The notes: generated from the letters alone by a model not told the origin. A DNA stretch of 58,001 nucleotides from Dehalococcoidia bacterium (GCA_026003895.1 BPIC01000009.1:1-58001); one strand, 5' to 3'. Counted from the stretch's first letter, positions 1 through 8,653 are shown. Made by a program: numbers and translations.

Positions 1-492
1 TACCACACGCTCGATCGCGCCAAAGGCTTCATAGTCGGCCTCGCTTCGTCGCCCGATGGCCTCACTTGGGAAAAAACGGGGGGCCGATCCTCGGTCCGGG
101 CGAACCCGGCTCCTTCGACGAGCGTGGAATCTCCTGCCGCCATGTTATCAAGCACGATGGCCGGTACCTCATGTTCTACGAGGGAACGAACAACAGCGGA
201 TACTACTGCATCGGGCTCGCCATCTCCGACGACGGCATTCACTGGACCAAGGACACCGAAGGCGAGCAGCCCGGGGGGCCGATCTTCTGCCATGCCCCAA
301 AGGGCTCGGGTCGCTGGGACGCCCGAGCAGTCGGGACCCCCTGCGTCGTCAAACTCGATGATGGCAGCTTCCGCATGTACTACATCGGAGCAAACGAAGG
401 CGGTTACGACGAGCTGTCCACTCGCCATCAGATCGGCCTAGCGGTCAGCGATGGCCCGGACTATCGACGCTGGCGGCGCTGGGGGCGAGTGA
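1..492 (+). pseudogene. Partial beta-propeller glycosidase-related protein, frame-disrupted
   Basis: The reading begins in frame at base 1 with repeats of the type GLASSPDGLTWEK, FYEGTNN, IGLAISDDGIHWTK and MYYIGANE. These are the repeated blades of five-bladed beta-propeller glycosidase-like proteins (GH32/43/62/68 fold). The 5' part lies outside the window. The frame breaks near 76-85, where A6-C-G6 needs one more G to continue WEKTGGPI. It breaks again near 481-485, where five G need to be four to give a natural ending WGE followed by TGA at about 490. Both breaks are in homopolymers, so sequence error is at least as likely as real decay. The exact substrate cannot be told. Confidence 0.6.
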
Positions 493-1124
493 GGCGATGC
501 GCTCACCGCGGCCGCCACGGCGCCCGCAGGACTCCGCAAATGGCCAGCCTTACCCGCTGCCTCGTTCCATTAGGCGGGAGCCCCCCTGCAGTCGACGCTC
601 GGTCGCCACGCCCCCACACCACGACGCGAGCGGTGGCCATTTCCAAGCTAGCTCCATCACTCAGTGCCAAGGACATGGGTGCGGTTTCGATGGGAGCACG
701 GCGCTCGCTCGCGGCGGATGCGTCCTTGTGGCGGGCCTGAACCCGGCAGCGAGCATCGCCGCCGCCAACCTTCGGACCACGCAGCATTGGCTGGAGCGGA
801 GACACCAGCCCGGGTCCCTCGTGACGAGGGTCCGGTCAACCGGTGTTCAGATGCCGATCGGGCTGGTTGCTGATGCGGCGGTGCAACGGTCGTTACCTTC
901 TCGGCACGGGCCACCGTTGTGCCGGCCGCACTCCGCTGGCAGGCGGGCCGGGCCAGCATCGGCCGCGTCTTCGCCGCAGGCCCCTCGGCAGCAGCGGTGG
1001 GCCGTACGTCAGCTCGCCTCTCACCAAGAAAGGCCCCGCCGCCGCCTCGGCTGGAGAGCATCTCTATGACGACGCAGCTCGCTCGGCGCGTCGTGCTCGG
1101 GCGCCCGGCCGGCGGAGCTTGCGC
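493..1124. other. Intergenic stretch without a recognisable gene
   Basis: Open frames here are arginine-, serine- and proline-rich with no family signature and look like by-products of high GC. A hairpin is visible at 813-833: GGTCCCTCG, loop TGA, CGAGGGTCC, with one T-T mismatch. No clear promoter or terminator is assigned. Confidence 0.5.
813..833. other. Short inverted repeat (hairpin) in intergenic DNA
   Basis: A nine-position stem with one central T-T mismatch and a TGA loop. It lies about 320 bases after the broken glycosidase and 290 before the LigD-type gene. There is no T-run, so a classical intrinsic terminator is not supported. Confidence 0.3.
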
Positions 1125-2015
1125 ATGACTTCCCAGTCGCCAGCGGTGACGATCACCCACCCCGACCGGCTGATCTGGCCGGAAGAGCGGATTAGCAAGG
1201 GCGACGTGGCGGAGTACTACCGCGAGCTTGGCCCCAATCTCTTGCGCTACGCCGCTGACCGGCCGGCGACGTTGGTCGTGTTTCCCCGCGGTCTCAAGGG
1301 TCTCTTCTACTACCGGCGTGAGCGGCCAGCGAACGCTCCTGATTGGATCGGTGGTGCGCACTACGCCCTGCGCTCGCAGCCGGCGACGGCGACGCTGATC
1401 CTGCTCGATCAGATCGAGGATGTCCTCTGGTTCGTGAATAGGGGCGCGGTCGAGTTTCACCTTTGGACGGCCCGGGCGCCGGCGGTAGACCGGCCGGACC
1501 AGCTCGTGTTCGACCTCGACCCGGGCGACGAATCAACGTGGGAGCAGGTGCTGGAGAGCGGTCGGCTGCTGCACGCATTGCTCAACGAGGCCGGTGTCGC
1601 GAGCGTGGTCAAGACCAGTGGCGGACGCGGCCTCCACGTGTATGTGCCGATCGCGCTTGGCCCATCGTTTGCGGAGGTGCGCGATTGGGCGAAAGCCGCG
1701 GCGGAACGGCTGGCGATGCAGCGGCCCGACTTGATCTCAGCAGCCGGCGGCGCGACGCACCGCGGCCGGCTGGTAACGATCGATTACGCGCAGAATAGCG
1801 TCGGCAAGAATATGGCCGCGCCCTATACCCTCCGGGCTCGGCCGGGCGCACCGGTGTCTACTCCGCTTCGGTGGGACGAAGTGCATAGCGGGGCAGTCCG
1901 CCCCGAGCAGTTCACGCTGCGGACGATTCGCGATCGGCTCAAAGTGGTCGGGGACCTCTTCGAGCCACTGCTTCGCGCCCATCAGCCGTTGCCTCCGCCG
2001 CCGCGTCCACATTGA
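1125..2015 (+). CDS. ligD: LigD-type polymerase/primase domain protein (stand-alone)
   Basis: 296 residues, corresponding to the polymerase (AEP/PrimPol) domain of bacterial NHEJ ligase D, which adds nucleotides at broken DNA ends. Visible family motifs are FDLDP at 129-133 (metal-binding aspartates), KTSGGRGLHV at 163-172 and DYAQN at 220-224, followed by APYTLRARPGAPVSTPL. The nuclease and ATP-dependent ligase domains of full LigD are absent, and no Ku or ligase gene lies nearby. The ATG at 1125 is chosen because family similarity starts there; upstream sequence in the same frame is low-complexity. The 3' end overlaps the convergent flavin oxidoreductase by 77 bases. It could work with a ligase encoded elsewhere. 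Confidence 0.88.
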   Translation: MTSQSPAVTITHPDRLIWPEERISKGDVAEYYRELGPNLLRYAADRPATLVVFPRGLKGLFYYRRERPANAPDWIGGAHYALRSQPATATLILLDQIEDVLWFVNRGAVEFHLWTARAPAVDRPDQLVFDLDPGDESTWEQVLESGRLLHALLNEAGVASVVKTSGGRGLHVYVPIALGPSFAEVRDWAKAAAERLAMQRPDLISAAGGATHRGRLVTIDYAQNSVGKNMAAPYTLRARPGAPVSTPLRWDEVHSGAVRPEQFTLRTIRDRLKVVGDLFEPLLRAHQPLPPPPRPH

Positions 2016-3987
2016 ATCCCGCGACATACCCTTCGTAGATCGCGAGCAGGAGCCGCCGCGGCGCAACGCAGTCCCCAGCAGCGACCACCGGCAACCCTTC
2101 GGCGGCGAGCGCCCGAAAGAGAGCGTCATTCGCTCGATAGCCCGTGTTCAAGACCACCGTGTCGACGCCCGTCAGGTCACTCGCTCCGCGCCCGTACACC
2201 GACTCCAATCGGACGGTCGTTCCGTCGATGGCCGTGAGGAGCGTGAGCGGCCTCACCTCGACGTTCGCTGCCTCGAGATCGGCGACGACGACGGGCAGTT
2301 CGGTCGTGTGAATGAGGTCGGGAACTCCGACGTTCGGAGCACTGGTGACGAGTGTCACCTTCCGGTTCAGTCGCGCAAGGAAGAGCGCGATGCTCGCGCC
2401 CGGGGCGTACGCCTCTTCGTCATAGACGACGACGTGGGTTCCGACAAGTTGCGGCAAGAGCAGGGCGTCCCAGCTGGTTAGCACGTTCGGCTGGTCCACG
2501 CCACGGATGGCGCCGCCGTGGGGGCGGAGAGGACTGATACCATCCTTGAGCGGCAGCGAACCGGTCGCGACAACGATTTTGTCGGCTTCGCGGAGCACCG
2601 GATCGCGGGGGACAACCGTTCGGTTCAAGCGAACGGTGACGCCCAGCTGCCTGAGTTGCCGTTCCTGCCACGCGGTAAAGGCAGCGAGCCGGTCGCGGTG
2701 AGGCGCCAGCGCAGCGATGGCAACTTGGCCCCCCAGCCGGTCGGTGGCCTCATAGATCGTAACCTGATGGCCGCGAAGCGCCGCGACCCGCGCTGCTTCC
2801 ATCCCGGCCGGACCGCCACCGACGACGACGACTCGCCGAGGCCGGCCCTGAGGCACAAGCTGACCGATCCCCAACGACGCCTCGTACCCGAAGGCCGGGT
2901 TGACGACGCACTGGGTCTCTCGACGCTGATTCAGGCGCGCCACGCAGTGGTTGCAGAAGATACACGGCCGGATGTCGTCGGGGCGTCCTTCACGCGCTTT
3001 GCGCGCCCATTCGCCATCCGCGAGATGCTCGCGAGCGAGCGCCACCAAATCGGCTGCTCCTCGCTCTAGAACCCGCTCAGCGAGCGCCGGCGTATCGATT
3101 TTGCCGGAGACATAGACGGGAATGTCGACCGCCGCCTTGATACGCGCCGCCGCCTCAACCGCGTTGCCGTCCGGGAGGCGCATCCCAGGGATTACCTGCA
3201 TGAAGTTGTAGTACGAACCGACCATCACGCCGAGATAGTCGATCAACCGGCTGCCGGCGACGAGCTTGCAGAACTCGACGGCCTCGTCGAGGCTGAAGCC
3301 ATGCGGCATCATGTGATCGGCGCTCGTCCGGATGCCTACGGTGTAGTCCGGGCCAACCTCCCGGCGAATCGCCGCCAAAATTTCCAGGATGATGCGCGCC
3401 CGGTTTTTGAGCGGTCCACCGTACTCATCCTCACGCACATTCAAAGCCGGCGAAAGGAAAGAGCCGAGGAGATAGTCGACGGACGTCTGGACATCGACCG
3501 CATCTAACCCGGCTGCCTTGATGTTGCCTGCCGTGCGAGCATAATGCTCGACCAGGTCATCGATTTGCGCCTTGGTAATCGCAATTGGCATTTCCCGGTA
3601 GCTGCTCGCGATTGCCGAAGGCGCCCAGGATGGTTTGTAGGTTTCGGTCGACCACGCATTGTGCCCAGTGTGGAGGATGATCGCTGAGAGTACAGCGCCG
3701 TGCCGATGAACGACCTCAGCCTGTCGCGCCAGCCAGTCATTCGCTGATCCATCCCAGCCACGCCTGCCGACCGGGATACGCGGCATGGTCGACGGATGCG
3801 GTGACGGGGCGTTCGTCATGATCCAACCGACACCAGCCTGCGCACGTTCCTCCAAATAGTCGAGCGCTCGTTTGCCGGGTTGCTCCCAATCAACCAGTCC
3901 AATGAACCCGTGGGGCGTCATCATGGCCCGATTTGGAACATGCATCCGTCCGACCGTTATCGGTGTGAACAGCCGTTGGTAGGTCAT
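1939..3987 (-). CDS. NADH:flavin oxidoreductase / 2,4-dienoyl-CoA reductase-like, FMN-FeS-FAD fusion
   Basis: 682 residues. The first ~340 form an Old Yellow Enzyme TIM barrel, starting YQRLFTPITVGRMHVPNR, with a DVQTSVDYLLGSFLSP segment in the barrel. Cysteines at 342, 345, 348 and 360 form an iron-sulfur motif, and a Rossmann FAD/NAD(P) domain with VGGGPAGMEAA begins near 389. This is the layout of 2,4-dienoyl-CoA reductase and trimethylamine dehydrogenase relatives, which reduce enoyl substrates or demethylate amines. The third cysteine spacing (Cx2Cx2C) is one residue shorter than the usual Cx2Cx3C. The substrate is unknown. The start ATG is preceded by a purine-rich GGGGGAAAGCGGAG. It is divergent from the LLM gene at 4066. 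Confidence 0.88.
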   Translation of the reverse strand: MTYQRLFTPITVGRMHVPNRAMMTPHGFIGLVDWEQPGKRALDYLEERAQAGVGWIMTNAPSPHPSTMPRIPVGRRGWDGSANDWLARQAEVVHRHGAVLSAIILHTGHNAWSTETYKPSWAPSAIASSYREMPIAITKAQIDDLVEHYARTAGNIKAAGLDAVDVQTSVDYLLGSFLSPALNVREDEYGGPLKNRARIILEILAAIRREVGPDYTVGIRTSADHMMPHGFSLDEAVEFCKLVAGSRLIDYLGVMVGSYYNFMQVIPGMRLPDGNAVEAAARIKAAVDIPVYVSGKIDTPALAERVLERGAADLVALAREHLADGEWARKAREGRPDDIRPCIFCNHCVARLNQRRETQCVVNPAFGYEASLGIGQLVPQGRPRRVVVVGGGPAGMEAARVAALRGHQVTIYEATDRLGGQVAIAALAPHRDRLAAFTAWQERQLRQLGVTVRLNRTVVPRDPVLREADKIVVATGSLPLKDGISPLRPHGGAIRGVDQPNVLTSWDALLLPQLVGTHVVVYDEEAYAPGASIALFLARLNRKVTLVTSAPNVGVPDLIHTTELPVVVADLEAANVEVRPLTLLTAIDGTTVRLESVYGRGASDLTGVDTVVLNTGYRANDALFRALAAEGLPVVAAGDCVAPRRLLLAIYEGYVAGFNVDAAAEATADGREAVARRGPRPL

Positions 3988-4051
3988 CTCCGCTTTCCCC
4001 CGGGCAGGATGTCCTCGTCAGTCTACGCTTTTCTGCCGATCGCGGACGGGC

Positions 4052-4057
4052 TACACT
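4052..4057 (+). promoter_or_regulatory. Candidate -10 box, almost leaderless
   Basis: TACACT lies only 8 bases before the ATG at 4066, with a weak -35 (TTTTCT at 4029-4034, 17 bases away). If used, transcription would start at or next to the start codon. Confidence 0.3.
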
Positions 4058-4065
4058 GGCGCTCC

Positions 4066-5088
4066 ATGAATGATTCTCGGCTCGGGTTTATGGTAAATGG
4101 GCAGCAGCCGATGGCGCTGCGAATCGCTGCCGCTCGGAGCGCCGAGGCGGCCGGCTTCGCGAGTGTCTGGACCGCCGACGGTGCCGGCGACGTCCTCATC
4201 ACGCTGACCGCCTTCGCGCTCAACACGACCCGCATCCGTATCGGGTCTGGTGTGCTGGTCTGGAACCGGCCGCCCGTGATCACGGCGATTGCCGCCGCTC
4301 AGCTGGCCGAGCTGACCGAGGGACGCTTCATCCTCGGGCTCGGCGCCGGTCCGCGCGAATGGAACGAGCGCTGGTGGGGGATCCCCTTTGACCGACCGGT
4401 CGGCCGCATGCGCGAGTATGTGGAAGTAATTCGGGGCGCCCTCGCGGCGAGTCCGAATGAGCCCTATCAGTATCACGGGCAGCACTTTCGGATCGATGGC
4501 CTTGTTCGCGCCTTTCAGCGTACGGGGCGGACGCTCGCCGCCGTGCCACCGATCTGGTTGGGAACGACCGGGCCACAGATGACCCGCCTCGCGGGCAGAA
4601 TTGCGGACGGCGTGTTACTCAACCCGGCGCTTTCAGGGCGCTATCTCGCGACCGTCGCCGTGCCCGCGCTCCTCTCCGGCGTCCGTTCCGCGAGGCGTGA
4701 CCGGACAGCGCTCACCATTGGAGCGTTGTTCTCCTGCGTCGTCGACTCGGACGAGCGGGTCGCACTCCGGCGGGTCAAGGCAACCATTCTCGCCCAGATC
4801 ACACGAGACTATTTCGTTCGGGTTTGGCAGAGCGACGGTTTTTCGGACGACGTAGCTCGAGCGCAAGCGCGTTGGCTCGCCGGGGACGTTGAAGGCGCCC
4901 TCGACGCAATCTCCGACGAGTTCGCTTCGACCGTTTGTATCGCCGGAACAGCGGACCGCTGCCGGAAACGCGTCGCTGAACTTCTCGACATCGTGGACCA
5001 CGCGGTCCTCGTTGTGCCGACCTTTATGACCGACGAGGCGACTTGGCTCGCAAACTGCCAGGCATTGTTTGAAGCTTTCGCCCGCTAG
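4066..5088 (+). CDS. LLM class flavin/F420-dependent oxidoreductase
   Basis: 340 residues of the luciferase-like monooxygenase superfamily (TIM barrel using F420 or FMN). Typical landmarks are AAEAAGFASVWTADG-like opening residues, TRIRIGSGV, the conserved ELTEGRFILGLGAG and VPPIWLGTTGPQ. The ATG at 4066 starts the conserved RLGFMVN strand; an upstream extension in the same frame covers the divergent promoter region and is not conserved-looking. The gene is followed 54 bases later by an aldehyde dehydrogenase on the same strand. The pairing suggests oxidation of an alcohol or alkyl substrate to an aldehyde and then an acid, but this is inference. Cofactor choice between F420 and FMN cannot be read from the sequence. 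Confidence 0.85.
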   Translation: MNDSRLGFMVNGQQPMALRIAAARSAEAAGFASVWTADGAGDVLITLTAFALNTTRIRIGSGVLVWNRPPVITAIAAAQLAELTEGRFILGLGAGPREWNERWWGIPFDRPVGRMREYVEVIRGALAASPNEPYQYHGQHFRIDGLVRAFQRTGRTLAAVPPIWLGTTGPQMTRLAGRIADGVLLNPALSGRYLATVAVPALLSGVRSARRDRTALTIGALFSCVVDSDERVALRRVKATILAQITRDYFVRVWQSDGFSDDVARAQARWLAGDVEGALDAISDEFASTVCIAGTADRCRKRVAELLDIVDHAVLVVPTFMTDEATWLANCQALFEAFAR

Positions 5089-5091
5089 AAT
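5065..5091 (+). promoter_or_regulatory. Candidate sigma70-type promoter for the aldehyde dehydrogenase
   Basis: TTGTTT at 5065-5070 and TAGAAT at 5086-5091 with a 15-base spacer. It lies across the end of the preceding LLM gene and 51 bases before the ATG at 5143. Confidence 0.35.
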
Positions 5092-5142
5092 AGAACCCAT
5101 CTTGCGATCCCAACGAGATTGATTGACACGGGTGGGGGTGTC

Positions 5143-6774
5143 ATGGCTGTGCAGCGACTTGCGGAGCTGCCCGAACGTCCGGCGATCGAGCCGCGGATGT
5201 TTGTTGGGCACGGGTTCGTCGACGCGATCTCCGGCCGACGATTCGAGACGGTCTATCCGGCGACCAACGAGGTGCTCGCCGCCGTGCCGGACGCCGGTGC
5301 GGAGGACGTTGACCGGGCGGTCGCTGCCGCCCGGCTAGCCTTTGACCGCGGACCGTGGCGGCAGATGCCGGTCGAGGCGCGGATCGGCATTCTGAACCGA
5401 TTTGCCGGGATGCTGATGGCCGCGGCTGAAGAGATCGGTCGGATCCATTGCCTCGACACGGGCAAAACGCTGCGCGAGGCTACGAGCGAAGTGCGCGCCG
5501 CCGCCTTTCGTCTGCTCGATTTCGCCAGCCTCGCGAACCTGTTGCGCGGCGAGACGATGCCCGATCACCCCGACCTCGAACGTTCGAGCCGGCGTGAGCC
5601 GATCGGGGTCGTCGCCGGGCTCTTGCCGTTCAACGTACCCATGATCTTCGCCGGCGGCAAGGCGGGCGCGGCGCTGGCCGCAGGCAATTGCATCATCCTC
5701 AAGCCGTCGCCGCTCGCATCGTTGGCCACCATCAAATTCGTTGAACTCGGTAACCAAGCGGGGCTACCGCCCGGCGTTCTGCAAGTGATTACCGGTGGAA
5801 ACGAGGCGGCAGCGGCGCTCGCCAGCCATCCCGGCGTTGACCTGATCACCTTGACTGGCTCGGTGGCGGCAGGAACCGCCATGATGCAGTACGCCGCGCC
5901 GACGATCAAAAAGGTGATCCTCGAACTGGGTGGCAAGGGAGCCAACCTCGTGTTCGCCGACGCTGACCTCGATCTCGCGGTGCGCGGTGCCCTTGCCGCG
6001 ATCTTTCCGGACGCCGGACAGCGCTGCTTCGCGGGATCACGACTGCTCATCGAGCGCTCCATTTTTGACGAGTTCCTCGAAAAAATGGCCGCTCGCGCCA
6101 AGCGAATTCGCGTTGGCGATCCGATGGTCCCCGCCACGCAAATGGGGCCGCTGATTACTGAGGCAGCGCACGCACGGGTGGCCCAACGGGTGGCCGAGGC
6201 ATGCGCCGCCGGCGGAACGATCATTACCGGTGGCCGGCGTCCTCCCGACCTCGAGGTTGGCAACTACTACGAACCGACGATCCTGACGAACGTTCCAAGC
6301 GATTGCGAGGCCATGCGCGAGGAGATCTTTGGCCCGGTGGTCTGCGCTATCCCCTTCGACACCGAGGATGAGGCGGTCGCAATCGCAAACGATACCCCCT
6401 ACGGCCTCGCGAGCGGCGTGTGGACGACCAATGTGAATCGCGCGGCGCGGGTGGTTCGCGGGCTCCGAACAGGTTGGGTGTGGGTAAACACGTGGGCGGT
6501 GCAGCAAACGGGGACGCCACTCGGCGGCTGGAAACGGAGCGGCCTGTTGCAAGAAAACGGGTTGCGCGGCCTCGAAGAATACACCGAAGTGAAAAGCGTC
6601 ATCATGGATATCACCGGCAAGACGGTGCCGTGGCCGGCCACCGATGACGAGCCGTCCGAACCCGCAGGACCACCGCCGGGGGTGATGCCGGCTGGAGGGC
6701 CTCCGCCTGGCGCCGCTGGCGGGCCCCCGCCATGGGTGACCGCCGGGCAAGGTGGCCCACCGCGACAAGCCTAG
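5143..6774 (+). CDS. Aldehyde dehydrogenase family protein with Pro/Gly-rich tail
   Basis: 543 residues. Oxidises aldehydes to acids with NAD(P)+. Family residues are visible: Asn164 in LLPFNVP, Lys187 in ILKPSP, Glu261 in LELGGKGAN and the nucleophile Cys295 in DAGQRCFAGS. The ATG at 5143 follows a GGGTGGGGG ribosome-binding tract. The last ~40 residues are an unusual run of Pro, Gly and Ala (PPPG, GGPPPG, GGPPPW repeats) beyond the normal family end near residue 500. It probably sits in the same transcription unit as the preceding LLM oxidoreductase. Substrate unknown. Confidence 0.92.
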   Translation: MAVQRLAELPERPAIEPRMFVGHGFVDAISGRRFETVYPATNEVLAAVPDAGAEDVDRAVAAARLAFDRGPWRQMPVEARIGILNRFAGMLMAAAEEIGRIHCLDTGKTLREATSEVRAAAFRLLDFASLANLLRGETMPDHPDLERSSRREPIGVVAGLLPFNVPMIFAGGKAGAALAAGNCIILKPSPLASLATIKFVELGNQAGLPPGVLQVITGGNEAAAALASHPGVDLITLTGSVAAGTAMMQYAAPTIKKVILELGGKGANLVFADADLDLAVRGALAAIFPDAGQRCFAGSRLLIERSIFDEFLEKMAARAKRIRVGDPMVPATQMGPLITEAAHARVAQRVAEACAAGGTIITGGRRPPDLEVGNYYEPTILTNVPSDCEAMREEIFGPVVCAIPFDTEDEAVAIANDTPYGLASGVWTTNVNRAARVVRGLRTGWVWVNTWAVQQTGTPLGGWKRSGLLQENGLRGLEEYTEVKSVIMDITGKTVPWPATDDEPSEPAGPPPGVMPAGGPPPGAAGGPPPWVTAGQGGPPRQA

Positions 6775-6810
6775 TTCCGAAACCTCGGTGGCAGGCCAGA
6801 CAAGTCAGTA

Positions 6811-6830
6811 GTATCGCCTCGCGGCGATGC
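6811..6830. terminator. Hairpin between convergent genes
   Basis: GTATCGCC, loop TCGC, GGCGATGC: an eight-position stem with one wobble. It lies 36 bases after the aldehyde dehydrogenase stop, in the gap before the convergent PrpD gene ends. There is no T-tract, so the terminator role is tentative. Confidence 0.35.
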
Positions 6831-6950
6831 CAGCTTCGACCGCCCGCGGACCGAAGTGCTGGTCGGACCGGCGAATCCTGTCCGCACGGTGCCACTCAGA
6901 TGACGAGTCAGGTCGAGCACGTCCGCAAGGGGAGGCGACGGCCGGCTGTC

Positions 6951-8336
6951 TCACGGTGGCGGCTCCCGCCGACCCTGTTGCTCGCGGTCGACGAGTGTGA
7001 GGTCGATCAGGTCATCGACCGCCGAGAGCGACTCCAAGTTAGAAACCGCCGAGACAAGTGCATCGACTTGGGCAGCGCTAAGAGGAAGTGCGCCGTCGAA
7101 GGCGCGAAGCCGTTCACGCTCGGTCGCAAAGTCCCACTTGAACTCGTCGCCGGTCATCTCGCGGACGTACGTTTCACCGGAGTACGTCTGAATGGTGACC
7201 CGGGGGGCGTACTGGCGCCGGGGCGCGGCAAGGACGCGGGTGCGGTGAATGAGTCCGCTGATGGCGGGTGGGTCGTCGCCAGCGGGATCCGCGCCGCCAT
7301 ACGCCAGCCGGCGACCGGTCGATGGATAGCCCTTGGCGGCGAGCGCCTGCGCGGCAAAGTATGCGGTGCTGCCAAAGTCAGCGGCGCCGGACGGCGGGCG
7401 CGGAAAGCGCGGGCTTGGGTAGATTGTCTCCCATTCATTCATCTCGATAGTGATGGATTCCACGCGCTCCGGAGTCAGATCATGCTCGCGAGCGAGCGCT
7501 GCGACCGCTTCGATGACCGGCTGATTAAAGCCAGCCGCCGAGTAGATCTTCATGGTCACATTCAAGATCTCCCAGCGGCTGCCGAGATCGGCAGCGGCCG
7601 ACATTGGGTTCCAGTGCGTCGCGCCATCAAAACTGCCGGTCAGTTCCCCAGCGGCACTGCCGGTAAAGGCGTAAAAGAAACCCGCAGGTCCTTCGAGGCA
7701 CGTAGCCGCGCCGGTGGCGCCCGCCTCGGCGAGACGGGCAGCGAGCAACCCGCTCGTGCAGAACACCGGTTCCTGAAACGTCATCTCCCGGCTGCCAACT
7801 CGGCTCGTCTCAATCGGGCCGCCGGCGGTCGCAACCGCAATGGCCAACGCGTGGGCAAGCTGGTCAGCAGGCAGTCCACGAAGACGACCAGCGGCAACGG
7901 TCGCGCCGAAGATACTGAACAAGGCGCTGGCCCGAAATCCGTGGTTCTGCACCGAGGGGATAACCTCGCGGGCTAGCCGGCATTGGACCTCATAGCCGGC
8001 AATGATCGAGGCAAGGAGCGTCCGCCCATCAACAGACCGACGTTGCCCCTCGGCGAGCGCGGCAGGGAGCACACTCGCGCCTGGGTGGGTCAGCATCCGA
8101 TACGAATCATCTTGGCCGCGGGCATGGAAGAGCAGACTGGAGTGAAACGCGGCCAGCGTTCGACTGACGGGAAGGCCAAGACCGATCAGCCGAGCTGGGC
8201 CGCCCGCCTCGTCATCGGCAACCAGGCGCAGGCCAAGCTCAACATCACGATCGTGAAGACTGGCCAACCCGACCACGAGCGCATGCAGCAAGACAGCCTT
8301 CGCCTTGTCCACCACCGCGGGTGGACACTCCTCCAC
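6951..8336 (-). CDS. MmgE/PrpD family protein (start uncertain)
   Basis: 461 residues from a GTG at 8336. It belongs to the MmgE/PrpD superfamily (2-methylcitrate dehydratase, cis-aconitate decarboxylase and relatives). Features include an all-helical N-terminal region, SLLFHARGQDDSYR, LHPGASVLPA-type HPGASV, SIIAGYEVQCRL, and ARHP-like central residues before an alpha/beta C-terminal lid. The conserved N-terminus continues upstream of this GTG in the same frame (TLSQQLAAFAADLKVEE) as far as about 8381. No ATG, GTG or TTG lies in that extension before the in-frame stop at 8459. A GTC codon sits where a GTG start would be expected, so the start is either mis-sequenced or non-standard. It follows a small gene ending at 8396. 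Substrate unknown. Confidence 0.85.
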   Translation of the reverse strand: MEECPPAVVDKAKAVLLHALVVGLASLHDRDVELGLRLVADDEAGGPARLIGLGLPVSRTLAAFHSSLLFHARGQDDSYRMLTHPGASVLPAALAEGQRRSVDGRTLLASIIAGYEVQCRLAREVIPSVQNHGFRASALFSIFGATVAAGRLRGLPADQLAHALAIAVATAGGPIETSRVGSREMTFQEPVFCTSGLLAARLAEAGATGAATCLEGPAGFFYAFTGSAAGELTGSFDGATHWNPMSAAADLGSRWEILNVTMKIYSAAGFNQPVIEAVAALAREHDLTPERVESITIEMNEWETIYPSPRFPRPPSGAADFGSTAYFAAQALAAKGYPSTGRRLAYGGADPAGDDPPAISGLIHRTRVLAAPRRQYAPRVTIQTYSGETYVREMTGDEFKWDFATERERLRAFDGALPLSAAQVDALVSAVSNLESLSAVDDLIDLTLVDREQQGRREPPP

Positions 8337-8395
8337 CTTCAGGTCGGCGGCGAAGGCTGCAAGTTGCTGGCTCAGGGTGACAGGCGATGCGAGCG

Positions 8396-8653
8396 CTACG
8401 ACTCCACCACCTGGAAGCGAACCCGATCGCTCGGGGTCCGCAAGTAGCGAATTCGCTTATTTTCAACGCGTGCCGCGTGATTCAGCCGATTCTTGATCGT
8501 CGCTTTCTTTTCATTGGGATCAAGGGTGATTTCGCCCCCCTCGCCGGGCTGAAGGTCGGCAAGGAATCCGCGATATTCTTCGAGGTACGAGTTTCGTGGG
8601 CGGCCCTGGCTCTTGGAAAACGCTTCACGAGACAACCGTTCAAATTGTGCCAC
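8396..8653 (-). CDS. Small conserved-looking hypothetical protein, 85 residues
   Basis: Starts with GTG after a good GGAGG seven bases upstream. It is highly charged and ends with an apparent compact domain: DPNEKKATIKNRLNHAAR, then NKRIRYLR and DRVRFQVVE. The alternation suggests a helix followed by beta strands, like small nucleic-acid-binding or regulatory domains, but I recognise no named family. Its coding quality is clear from the ribosome-binding site and balanced composition. It lies immediately upstream of the PrpD gene on the same strand and is divergent from the MaoC/LLM pair, so it might be a small regulator of that unit (inference). Confidence 0.7.
   Translation of the reverse strand: MAQFERLSREAFSKSQGRPRNSYLEEYRGFLADLQPGEGGEITLDPNEKKATIKNRLNHAARVENKRIRYLRTPSDRVRFQVVES

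Noticed and set aside
497..1069. 190-codon open frame after the broken glycosidase
   Set aside because: Arg/Ser/Pro/Gln-rich, no ribosome-binding site, no recognisable motif.
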